Assembly (NCBI GenBank): GCA_001632435.1
Contig: KV424027.1
Span: forward strand, 43,461-107,460
Length of the DNA: 64,000 bases
Direction: 5' to 3'
Origin: Calocera cornea HHB12733
Taxonomy: Eukaryota > Basidiomycota > Dacrymycetes > Dacrymycetales > Dacrymycetaceae
The notes under the pieces were generated by a model. That model ran no database searches, was not told the DNA's origin, and worked only from the letters and a program-made list of their open reading frames with translations. This document shows, piece by piece, positions 43,138-54,445 of the stretch. The first letter of the stretch is position 1. Each line of letters begins with the position of its first letter. The translations under genes were made by a program, and so were the position numbers.

Positions 43138-45834
43138 CTACTCCTCGGGGGAATGATGAGCTTCATCGGCAGAGTTTGTGCCATTACCGCCGCGGAACTC
43201 GGGAATCTCCTGGATGGCGGACGTGCCTTCCTCAATTTCCTTAGCTGCAAGCACTCATGAGTAGCTGCTAGAGACACAGGATCGTACAGATACTCACGGG
43301 ACTGAGGTACACTGCCCTGACTGGCAGCGCGGTATCGGGGATCAGTCCATTTGGCGAAGCGGAGGAGCCACTGCATGCTGTCAGTCATCTGCACGAGTGC
43401 CCCCGAAGGACGTAGACTCACGTATTCCGCAAAGATCAGGAATGCGTATATGATAGCCACGATCGGCACTATCTCCTGCATCAGCGTCCGTGGTCAATCA
43501 GGCGGTGGATGGAAGCTCACTCAGCCAGCTCAGATCCAGAAGCTTGTACACTAACAGCGTCGCCTCGTCCGCCGGGTTCTGGAACTGGTTCCCAGCGCCC
43601 AGGAAGCCGAGGAGGCAGAGAACGATGCCGGCGCAGAACTGGAGGAGCCAGGCTGCCCACATCCACAGGCCGAGCGGGGCTGCGCGGAGCAGGATCTGGA
43701 GCGAGCAGAGGGAGATGAGGCCGCCCTGTTATGCGAACGGCAGACGAGTCAGTGGAAGCACTGAAGGGAGGGAGGGAGGGGAGACATACGGCTGCGGGGA
43801 AGAAGAACAGCACGCCCTGGGCGATCTCGATGCTGAAGTCGTCGATGAACTGCGTGTACATGCTGTAGTCGGCGTTCTCGAGTGCGATGCGGCCTGGGGC
43901 GCTGGCGACCCAGGTGTCGTTCAGGTTGAGGATCGCCTGGGTCTCGTTGACAAGGGTGTCCGAGAGCTCCACTTCGAAGGACTACGGAACTGTCTGAGCA
44001 CCTGGAAAGAACGGGAGGGAGGGGGAAAGACGCACTTCAGCGATCGCCAGCCAGATCTCGGCGATGTACCCATAGCTCGAGATGGTGAGATCGACGACGG
44101 GCACGGTATGGTTGCCGATGGCCTTCTGCCACTCGTCCACCTCCTCCTCCCACGGGGTGGGCATGTCCAGCTTGCCGAGCTGCATCGTCATCCACTCGTT
44201 CTGGCTCTGGACCGTCGCGAGCTCCAGGTCACCCGCCTGCATCGCCTTGATGATGGGCGACAGCTGGCCCTGCACCTCGGTCATCGCGTCGACCATGTTG
44301 CCGTAGACGGTGGCGGTGCGGATGCCGGCGAAGAGGAGGAGGATGGAGAAGTGCAGGGGGAGGTGGAGGACGAGCCAGAGCGCGCCGGAGCGCCGCTTCA
44401 GCCGGAAGTTCTCCGTCGAGAAGCCGTGGAACATAAAGTGCCAGGCGCCGAAGACGATGATGAGCGCGCAGAAGCACTGCAGGTCTACGTCCTCTCTGTC
44501 AGCCCTGGCCCCGTCTGAGAAAGAGAAATAGCAAAGCAAGGGTGCGCTCACAAGCCGTGTTGGTGAACCCAAACCCGCTGATGACGAAGCTGAAGCTCCG
44601 GATAAGGCCGATAATGCCCTCGCCCAGGATGATCAGCGTGAGCGCGCCGAACCGCTCGCTGATCATCTCCGCAGGCGGCTTGATGTACCCCGGGAGGAGG
44701 GGCTGGAAGAGCACGGAGAGGAACTCGATGAAGATGCCCGAGTAGACGAGGGCGAGCTTGGCCGGCTGCGAGACGGTCAGCAGGGCAGCGGTGATCCAGA
44801 GTCTGCGAAGGCGTCAACTCGTGCTGTGGAGGGGACGGGGAGGGGGGGGGGGACGCACGCGCCGGAGATGCCGTACACCACTGCGGGGAAGAGGGCGAGC
44901 GAGAGATGGCCCTTGTACTCGCGCAGGTTCTGGTTCTTGACCGGGATGAGGAGGCGGATGCTCACTGTATCCAGTGTCAGCCTGAGGCCTGGACGGGGCG
45001 AGGAAGGGCTTACCGAAGAGATACTGTGTGACGAGGAGGGCGCGGCCGACAGCGTAGGCGATGGCCACGCCGCGGAAGGAGTTGGCCTTTGCATCGATGA
45101 TGGCGCCCTCCTGGCTGACCTCGCCCGCCCAGGTGACGCTCCACGGGTCGAACTGGGCGGCACACGCGCCGATGAAGGCGAAGGCTGCGAGCTGGGCGCC
45201 CTTGAAGAGCCGGTGGAGCCAGTCGTTCGCCTGGAAGTGGACGTCGTAGAGGGTCTGGGATGCCCACACCCACCAGATGATGATAAAGTAGGAAAAGTAG
45301 ACGGCGACGCTCTGCCCCGTGCTGACCTCGTGCGTGCCGGAGAAGACGGAGAGGACGGCGACGATGACGAGGTCGTAGAAGAGCTCGAGCCACTCGGGCG
45401 CACGCTGGTAGTCGTGCAGCCAGACTCGCTCGCTGCAACGCGGTCAATGCCGCTGCAGTGTGCCGCGGAGCAATGGAGATGACTCACTGCCGCTCGTTCG
45501 GCTCCGGCTTCTGCAGATGGACGATCCAGTCAAGAAGGCGCGACTGCCAGCCGCGGCCCTCGAGGTGCTCAGTATGGTGGGCATGATGCTGACGCTGGAT
45601 GTCGCCCGTGCTGCGTGACCTGCGCAGCTTGGGCGGGCGGTGTGGGCCCGGCGCGTCCGTCGGCTCGCTCTCTGTGCGCTCGAGCGGGTCGGCCTTCTCC
45701 GAGCCGGGGGAGAAGGACTGGGCGTGGTCGACCTTTGGCCGGGTGACCAGCGGGTAGCGGTGCTGCGGTGCCATGGGCGGGGTGCTGGCGGACGGGGGCG
45801 GGGGGGTGCGCGCGGGGTGGTGCAGGTGGGGCAT
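43138..45834 (-). CDS. LtrA-family membrane protein, copy 2
   Basis: 731 residues from ten exons (minus): 45834-45488, 45432-45014, 44964-44859, 44802-44552, 44484-44036, 43981-43790, 43725-43521, 43468-43422, 43370-43298 and 43244-43138, all in phase. The N-terminus is a longer Pro/Ser/His-rich cytosolic segment (about 110 residues); an internal start at 45774 is possible. Signatures are 'APEWLELFYDLVIVAVLSVF', 'IWWVWASQTLYDVHFQANDW' and 'SERFGALTLIILGEGIIGLIRS'. An external loop carries sequons NHT, NET and NDT. It has extra introns that split the last membrane region and the C-terminal tail, unlike copies 1 and 5. Function unknown. Confidence 0.88.
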
Positions 45835-47729
45835 GGCGATGGGGGCGCAGGCAGGCAGGCAGATATATGCGCTGAGCTCGCCCCGCGGTGCTTCTCCCGC
45901 ACAGGGGGCAAGGGAAGGAAGCTCGACCGGGCGGAGGACGGCGTCTGTGCAGTAAAGAGGCCGCGGGGGTCAGCCGGCGCTTCGCACGCCCGAGGGCGGG
46001 TCCCATCGCCCATCAGCCCATCAGCCCATCATCCGCCCATCACACCTCACCCGCGCTCCCTCCCACTGTATTGCGCCCCTCCCCCGATGAGCGCCCTCCC
46101 TCCATGACAGGCACCGCCAACCCCCTTCTGCCCCCTCCCGCGCTCCTCCAATCCCGACCGAGCCATGCCGCCCATCCCGAGCTTGAGCCAACCGGGGACC
46201 GCGAGCGCAGGGGGGCCGAGTCTAGTAGCGAGCGGCGCCAGCGGGCCAGAAGCCCCCGCCCGCAGGCCCATCGGAATGCGCGTTCGCGTTCGGCGATTTC
46301 GCACCCGCAAGCGCCGGAAATGCCCCGTGATTCGCGCGCTGGAATGTGCATTGCAGGCGCGGCACCCTGAGCCCCCTTGACCTGCCAGTAATACCCAGTA
46401 ATAAGTGAGTACTCGAGCTGTGCGGCCCAGAACAAAGCCCAGGAACCGTCGTGCCGCTCCGCTCCATGAACCCTGTGCCTGCACACAAAAGGCCAAAGGG
46501 GCACCACTGGAAAACGTGCTGCGACACCGGCGGCCGTGCCTGCTTTTCTCGCCGGGCGTCTATCCGCGAGAACCTTTGCTGCGAGCGAACGAGCCCAGCG
46601 ATAAGGGCCGAAGATGGAAGATGGATAGGCAGCACACGACCCATTCTCCTCTCATCCAGACATCCAGCGGGATTCCAGTCTGGCCCGCTTGGCAGGACTA
46701 TGACGCGAGTCCTGAATGCGGTCCCTGCGCTGCCGCACTTGGCAAGACACGGGCCGCGGTGCCCAATTCTCGGAGAGGGAACTTCCAACCTCCGCCAGCT
46801 TACACCCTCCGTGTCCTCCAAACTCTGACCTCCTCTCCGTGCGTACGGCCACGTCAGCCCTCCCCCCACTGGCGCAGGCCTGGATCGGCTCTCCCTTCCC
46901 AGTCCCCGCCGGTCCGAAAGGCTGGCGCATACAGCCCTTCTCCCGGCCCTGCTCGCTCCCCCAAACCCGGCGCTTGCCGCATGCGCCGTACGGTCCCTCC
47001 ACCTGAATATGCATACAGTACCTCGTTCGTGAGAACCCACTCCGGTACGATACGCTACGAGGTTCAGTCCCTGGCAGCGCCACGCGCCACCAACGCCCTC
47101 CCGCTCCCTCGGCCTCACATGCCCGCCACCCCTCAACCCAGACTGCCGCTCGTCTGGATGCTGCCAGCGAGCCTAGCCGCTCCCTGATCCGGCCTGCACT
47201 CCTGCATTCCTACACTCCTGTTGCCCCGATTCCACACCCGATCCCCAGCCGTGCCAGCACCCCTGCAAGGCTTCTCCCTCCCATGCTGCAGCACGGCACT
47301 TCCGTCCCCGGGCTTCTGGCCACCGGCTGGGACAGCGCCCCGCCGGCGCAGCGGCACCGTCCTTCCGCGAGAGGTTGGCGGGCTGCGACAAAGCGCGACG
47401 AGCGAAGGACCGGGCGGTGTGCGGCTTGCAATGCTCCGACGTGCTGTGCCCCACGAGAAGCTGCCGAGGCTCTGATGCTCCACAACCGGAGCAGTGTCCA
47501 TGCGATCTCCGGTACCTGCACACCATGTGGTCGACGGAGCGGTTGTGATTGGTCCTCACGCCCTGCTAGCGGCTTGAATCCGACGTGAAGAGATCGGGGA
47601 AAACGTGTTCATTAGACGCTCGTGAAGTGATAGTTGTGGATAGATTACAAATGAAAGTGAAGAGGTTGTTTTTTCCCGTAAGAACACGCAGACCGTTCGT
47701 TCGCCCCCACATTGACTCAGCCCTACATT
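45835..47729. other. Intergenic region, no gene seen
   Basis: About 1.9 kb between LtrA copies 2 and 3. A CCCATC(A/C) tandem array lies at about 46006-46040. Both strands have open frames from high GC, but none resembles a protein family or shows coding structure. Confidence 0.6.
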
Positions 47730-50197
47730 CTAGTCATACTCGAGGTACAGCGGCCTCGACGGCATATGCGCAACGGGGACGCCGTCGCCGACCCTCGCGA
47801 ACCCACTGCCGTTCCGGCTGTGCATCGGCAACGGCTTCATGTTCTGGGCCTCTGGCGGTGTGCCCGTGCCTGACTCGACGGACTCGGACTGGGAATTGCG
47901 TCGGTGCGGGTCCGTGCGTTTCGCGAGGAGGAGCATGTTCTGTCACGCAAGGCAAGGGTAAGCGAGAGTGGCAGGGAGGTGGCAGGGAGGGGAGGGCACG
48001 CACATATTCGACAATGATCAGAATGGCGTAGACGATGGCGACGAGCGGGACTGGACAAGCGTCAGCCACTGGGTTGGCGCGAGGGAAAGAGACGGTGCTC
48101 ACGCATCCAGCCAGCATCCAAGACCCCATACGCGGGAAGTACATTGTCGTCATTGGGATTCAGGGCTTGGTTGCCCACGTCCAGGAAGCCCAGGAGGCAC
48201 AATATGCAGGCCAACGTGACCTGGATGCCCCAGTTCACCCACATCCACACACCAAGCGGGGCGGCCCTGAGCAGCACGAGGAGCGAGGCGAGGAGGACGA
48301 GTCCGCCCTGCATCCGGGTCAGTGAACGCTGGCAAACTGAGGGAGAACTGTACTCACAGCACATGGGAAGAAGAAGAGCGTGCCCTGCGCCAAATCGGTG
48401 AGGTACGCGGCGAGGAACTCCCCTAGAACATCTTCGGCTTTCTCGCCGGCCTCATTCATGACCTCTTCATCTGGGACAAAGGTTGTGTTCAAGTTGACCA
48501 CCTCGTTCGCGAGGTTGAGGACCTCTTCACTCAGCTCCAACTGGAACGACTAATGGACAGGTGTCAGCGAACGAGCAGAGGGAAAGCCGGCAAACGACGC
48601 ACGTCGGCGACAGCCACAAAGATCAGTCCGTAGTACGCCGCAACCTCAAGGGCCAGATCGCCGTTGTCCTGAGGATCGTAAAAGCTGGCATTCCACAGCT
48701 CGAATTCCTCCGGATATGTCGGGAAGACATCGGTTTTCCCGAGGTTCAGAGCCAACCAGTTATTCTGTGTGTCGACCGTCTCCAGCGTTTGGTTCATGAT
48801 AGCACTTTCAACAGCCGACACAGCATCGATCGTATTGGACAAAGCATCGCCAATATTGCCGAAGACGGTGGCATTCTTCATTCCGGACAGCAGCATGAGC
48901 ATGACAAAATGAAGAGGCAGGTGGAGAATCAGCCACAGCGCGCCGCTCTTGCGCTTCAGCGGACGCTCCGATGGGAAACCATGGAAGAGGAAATGCCAGG
49001 CGGCGAAGATGATGACCAGAGCGCAGAAGCACTGCACATCTAAGCATTTTGATCAGCGCAAGGCTCCTCAGTGTGAGACTGAGGCTTACATTGATCGTTG
49101 CTGAATCCGAAACCGGAAATCACAAAGCTGAAGGTCCGCACGATACTGATGATCCCTTCACCTAGGATCACGAGCGTAAGCGCTCCGAAGCGCTCGCTAA
49201 TCATCGCTGCCGGAGGCTTGACGTAGCCGGGCGAGAGGGGAAGAAGGATAGCGGATAGGAACTCGATGGCTAGTCCAAAGTAAGCGAGGCCAACCTTTGC
49301 CGACGCGCTTGTAGTGATGAAGGCGGAGATAAGCCAGAAGCTAATGACAATTGGCCACAAAGTCAGATTGAATATAGCCACGGGAGGCGATGTCACATAC
49401 ATTCCCGAGAATGTGAACACTCCAGCGGGAACAAGAACCCAGAAGAGATGGCGATGATTGCCGTATAGTTGTGCGCCCAGTTTGGGAAACATGAATCTAA
49501 CAGCCACTGGGCACGATCGTCAGTGGATGCAGAAGGTCGGGAAGTAGAATAGCGAACCAAGCAAGTATTGCAAAACGAGGATGAATCGTCCTGCCGCGTA
49601 CGCGATTGCAACACCTTTCCAGCTCGTGGCTTGGCTATCCGCAAGAATGCTCTCGGGATCGAGCTCATCATTGCCCAAGACTGAGAACGGAGTAAAGTTT
49701 CCGCTCGTTGCGCCAACAAAGGCAAAGGCGGCGAGCTGCATGCACTTGAAAATGCGATGAAGCCAATCGTTTGCTTGGAAGTGCACATCGTACATCGTCT
49801 GGGACGCCCAGACCCACCAGATGATGACGAAGTAGGAAAAGTAAACGAGAACGGATTGTGGGCTGGAGACCTCGTGGGCCGAGGAGAACACGGACAGGAC
49901 AGCGACCTGCAGTCTTGATCAGATGCGGCCACACAAGAAGCGGAGGATAGCACGCACGATTACAAGATCGTAGAATAGCTCCAGCCAGTCCGGCGCACGT
50001 TCCTCCTGCTTTAGCCAATACTGCTCATGCTTCTCCTCAGTCGGCGACCGCTCCTTCAGCTTGACCACAAATGGCAGAAGTCTGGAATTCCATCCTCGAC
50101 CCTCCTCTCTACAAGCATGTATCAGCCACATTCCAGATCATAATAGTGAAGGGACGTACTCCTCCACCTTCTCATGGTATGTTCGCTCTTGGAGCAT
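47730..50197 (-). CDS. LtrA-family membrane protein, copy 3
   Basis: Third member of the array. Exon 1 (50197-50160) encodes MLQERTYHEKVEE; exons 2 and 3 are 50108-49958 and 49906-49558. Further exons continue to a TAG at 47730-47732. Signatures are 'APDWLELFYDLVIVAVLSVF', 'IWWVWASQTMYDVHFQANDW' and 'SERFGALTLVILGEGIISIVRTF'. The external region includes NAT, NQT and NTT sequons. The C-terminal tail is polar (LAKRTDPHRRNS... to YLEYD). The exon pattern is closest to copy 2, with a separate exon for the last membrane segment. I resolved the first junctions and the main coding blocks; the remaining introns were placed from protein continuity only. Confidence 0.83.
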
Positions 50198-50905
50198 TTT
50201 GAGATCTCAGCGTACGGCAACGAGGGTATACGACAAAGCGTGGGCTTCGGCGACTGGAGCATGGCCTGTTGTTATATACCTGTCTCAGGCCATCCTCGTG
50301 TTTGCGAGACGTCCTTGTGATGATGCGCCAGTGCAGCATGCCGATACAGGAGGGGGCCGGCAGCGGCAGTGGCAATCCTGGGCACAGCGGTTGCGACCAA
50401 GTTTCGGGAAGCACAGAGTATGTCCTAAGCGCCCATGTGGATACAGATTTGCAGCCAGTTCATTGGACAAGCAGGTCGTGTGCATTGCTTCGTTGGCTGT
50501 GTGACCGAGCCCCTTGATGCCTGGAACTGGAAGAATGCAGTGTCCCTAGGAATGACTGAAACGCGAAGTCGGCAACGGGAGGGTACATATTCATTTCCAC
50601 ACGGCCAGTGCTGTACAACTTCAACCAAGTCATCGCAAGCGATGCATATTACTAATAATTTACTTGGCCTGGTAGATTTGGCCTTGAAAAACGCCGATTA
50701 CCAAACCAGAAGAGGAGCAAAAGCGGATGGTCAATTCCGGTCTGTCAGGATCTCAGGGTCTTCCTTCCTCAAGCTTGGCATGGAGACCGAATGTGCATCC
50801 TTTGGGAAGTTGCTTTGGCCACGCATACATAATATCAAGGCATCTAGTATCGTACATGAGGTGGGACAAAAGTAAAGCTCGTTCTCGCTACAGGTACCGA
50901 CCGAA
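50198..50905. other. Intergenic region, no gene seen
   Basis: About 710 bases between the start of LtrA copy 3 and the proposed end of copy 4. No coding frame is supported on either strand. Confidence 0.55.
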
Positions 50906-53502
50906 TCACGAGTAGTCGCTAGTCAATCGGTCCATCGTTGCAGAGTATTGCGAGCCTTGTACCATTTTCGCGCTATTGGCTCCGGGGGAGTCGAGAGGCG
51001 CCTGAGGATCCGTTGTGCTAAACGTTTCTATTGGACGACGCATTAGATCATTGTCTACATCGCGGTAAAATGCATCTACCACGCGTATCCGCGTCAGCCT
51101 CATCCTCGGCGCGCGGTATTATCGGCGTACGCCGTCGACGATCGCGCCGCGCGGCGAGAACCATAAGAATCTATCCTATCATCAGGATCGTCCCCGAATG
51201 ATTACAAAGCAAAAGAGCACGCACCGATTCGGAGAAGATTAGAATTGCAAATGTGATGGCGACGACGGGCACTGAGTTCTGTCAGGAACTCGCTCAACCT
51301 AACGGCTACGGCCCACTCACGCATCCAATTGGCTTGCTGAAGCCGGTAGACAGGTATAGGCGACGTCATATCCTCAGACAACGCTTTGTTACCCAAGTCG
51401 AGAAGGCCAAGGAGGCCCAAACCAACGCCTCCGGCAAACTGCGCCCCCCAGGCAACCCACATGTGTACACCGATGGGCACGGCTCTGAGCAGGTGCAGTA
51501 TTGAGAGTACGAAGAGGAAGCCTCCAGAGCTGGGCAAGAAGAACAAGACACCGTGTCCGAGGTCCGTTTGATATGCCTCATCGAAGTCGTCTGCCAGCGC
51601 CAGGTCTGCGTCGTACGAAGCATTCCAAGTTGTCGAATCCGGGTTTCGCGTAGTGTTGAGAGCATTGATGTGTGCGGCCGACTCGTGGACTTCATCTGAT
51701 AACTCGACCGAATAATACTACACAAATCAGCGGACTGAGCAAATCAGGCGATGGAATACACTTACAGTGGCTATAGCCAAGTAAATTTGGACTTGATATT
51801 GGATTATGTCGACAACAGGGTCGATGGTGTTGTTGGGATTAGAATATTCGTTCATAATACCTTGAATCTCATCGGGCCAGGACGGCGTGATGGAGAGCTT
51901 GGCGAACTGCACTGTTAAGTACTCCATGGATGCGGTAGTGTTACTAAAGTTGTTCGCATCGATGTCGTCAAACAGAGTCTGCATGTTATCGGTCACAACG
52001 TCCAGCGCGTGGATGATATTCCCGAATGTCGAGGCATTGCGCATTCCTTCACATTCGCCTTAGCGATGTACAGCCTCAAGTCAAGAGAAGCTTACCTGTG
52101 AGAAGCAAAAGAATACTGAAGTGCAGTGGAAAATGTAGGATGAGCCACAATAATCCCCGCTTCCGGCCCATCTTGATTTCAGCGTTAAAACCGTGAAACA
52201 GGAATTGCCACAGCGATGATATAATGACGAGTGCGCAGAAGCATTGGGCATCTGCAGATGATGATTAGTGAATCGGACTTGGAAATACTCCCGTAACTCA
52301 CAAGACGCTCTGCTGAACCCGAAACCGGCCATGACAGAGCTGAAGGAACGCACGATGCCAATGATGCCCTAGCAAAGTGTGAGGTTACACGTTACACAGC
52401 TTACAGACGAGGGTACTCACTTCGCCAATGATGATCAGAGACAGTGCTCCGTATCGCTCGCTAAGGATTTCAGGAGGGGCTTTCATGTAGCGTGGGAACA
52501 TAGGCAGGATGGCGGCAGCAGCCACTTCAAGTGCTAGGCCGCTATATGCGCATGCAACCTTAGCCGTCGCATTGCCCGTCATCCCTGCGCTGAGGCCCCA
52601 CAAGCTGAGGTAGGACATGAAATTAGATAATTGATCACGGTTGCGCCCGAAGAATGCTTACACAGCTGATATGAGTGCTGTTATTGGAGGCACGACAAGC
52701 GATGCCAGATGTCTCTTGTGACGATGTGTGGTCCACAGTACTAACCAATGGTCAGCTGGGTTGTGTGAGGGTTCTATGTGCGCCAGTGTTCACCGAAAAG
52801 ATATTGCAAAACTAGGAAGAATCGCCCGGCAGCATATGAAGTTGCGACTCCTGTCCAAGATGCAGCGCCCGCTGACTCTCTGCCCGCATTTACCGATGCC
52901 GCAGACAGCGGGGCGATCACGTTGCTCGGATCGAAGTTCTTGGCTGTAACACCGACGAAAGCGAATGTTCCCAGCTGGCAGAACTTGAAAAACCGGTGCA
53001 CCCAGTCATTTGCTTCGAATCTTGAGTCGTATAGCACCTGGGACGCCCAGATCCACCAGATGATGACGAAATACGAGAAATAGACCAGGGTCGATTTCCC
53101 TCCAGTGATCTCATGATTCACGGTGAACACTGTGAGGATGGCAACCTAACAAACAGTGAGCTCATGGACAGAGAATGAAGATGACGAGATGCCCACAATC
53201 ACGAGGTCGTAGAGCAGATCAAGCCATTGGGGTGCTCTTTGGTGCTTGGCCAGCCATCGTTGATCGCTGCTCAGACAGTTCAGCACACAATCAGCCAAGT
53301 AAATGGCTGTCTGCGCACCTGGAATCGACGGGCAGCGTAGGTCCATGCCGCACAATCAACGGGATGAGCTTGGATCGATATCCCTTCTCTTCAATCTCCC
53401 GATCCTCCTCAGTCTCCCTGTTGCCCGCGTCAGCATATATTGGCCAAACAGCTCATTCGTCACGTACCATTCCGGACTGCTTTCTTCCCTTTTCTCCTCC
53501 AT
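50906..53502 (-). CDS. LtrA-family membrane protein, copy 4
   Basis: Fourth member, with the most introns. Start 53502 (MEEKREESSPEW); first exons 53502-53468, 53417-53319, 53269-53197 and 53145-52794, in phase. Signatures are 'APQWLDLLYDLVIVAILTVF', 'IWWIWASQVLYDSRFEANDW' and 'SERYGALSLIIIGE', with 'GIIGIVRSF' beginning the following exon, and external sequons NTT, NNT and NAS. The C-terminus is uncertain. After 'FAILIFSES' a GTGCGT intron can join to 'ILMVLAARRDRRRRTP', which aligns with the copy 3 tail (MLLLAKRTDPHRR). That frame needs one more short splice to reach the clear coding tail 'NDLMRRPIETFSTTD', which ends at 50906; otherwise it stops near 51050. Confidence 0.78.
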
Positions 53503-54034
53503 GGCCTATAGATCGGCGTGGTAGATCAGAGAAGAGATTTTTCCGGGGTTGTGGACGGCTGGCCCTGCTCTCGCATTGTGCTGTCTCATGGATGGGGCGG
53601 GGCGGGGCGGGATGGCTGGACGCTAGGGTGCGGTTGTCTCAAGTCGGGTGGTGTGTCGGCATCGTACCCTGCCCTGACTCCACAGAAGAGATCATCGATA
53701 TAACCCCGAACATGGCGTGTGGTTGGAGTACGGCAGTCCCAGTTGAAGGCAGCAGGAGGTTGCGTCTCTGATCTTGGAGTGGTGGTGGTGTGGGGGAGGG
53801 GCAGGAACCGGGAAGCCGCCAAGCCAATGTGCCCATTGTTGGTGGCTGTGTCGTTATGAGAACGGCAGTACAGAAACGGTCGGACGCGTCTGACGCATGG
53901 AGTTTTATATCTGTGTAGCAGCTTTTATTGGCCAGAGTAAGTCAGCGAATCATGGGAAAGGACGACACAGCGCTCAGGAAGCGAGTCAGCGTCACCGGAG
54001 CTCCGAGGCCTCATCATACGGACAGTTCAAGCGT
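53503..54034. other. Intergenic region, no gene seen
   Basis: About 530 bases containing the promoter of LtrA copy 4. No gene was identified. Confidence 0.55.
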
Positions 54035-54304
54035 TACTGTACGCGTCTGCGAAGGTGCTCATTAAGTGACCATTTGCCTCCGATGCGGAGGCAAAACAAG
54101 TGCTCGCTGGCACAAAATGGGCGGTGACAACTGGCAAAAGTGCTCGTCAGAGCTGATATTAAGGCTGTCGGAGTTTGTATTAAGCCGATGACAACAATCC
54201 CGGCAGTGCTCGTTGCCCCGAAAAATGTGGTGACACAGTCAGATTTGAGCGCTCAGAAGGGCCGGTGACCAGTGACACGAGCACCTTCGCAGACGCATAC
54301 AGTA
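54035..54304. mobile_element. MITE-like element with 26-bp terminal inverted repeats
   Basis: The left end 54035-54060 begins TACTGTACGCGTCTGCGAAG; the right end 54279-54304 is its reverse complement with one mismatch in 26 (C versus T at position 8). Length is 270 bp with no coding capacity. TA dinucleotides at both ends fit a Tc1/mariner-type TA target site. Inside are four GTGCTC(A/G) units and a perfect 9-bp hairpin (54071-54093, TTTGCCTCC/GGAGGCAAA). It lies between LtrA copies 4 and 5. The transposase source was not found in the window. Confidence 0.7.
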
Positions 54305-54445
54305 TCATAAAGGTTGAGGTACATAATAGTTTACCATACATTTACACATGTCAGGTAGCTCATCATTGCAATACAGACCGCTCCAAGAATCACTTGCCTC
54401 TAGAAGCAAAGCACAAGTTTAGATTGGTTAGACAGTTCAATCCAT

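Noticed and set aside
44742..45482. Plus-strand frames opposite LtrA copy 2
   Set aside because: They are antisense shadows of the LtrA coding exons caused by GC-rich third positions.
46405..47187. Long plus-strand frame between LtrA copies 2 and 3
   Set aside because: Low-complexity Pro/Arg/Ser composition, equally open frames on the opposite strand, no introns and no family features; likely chance in GC-rich DNA.
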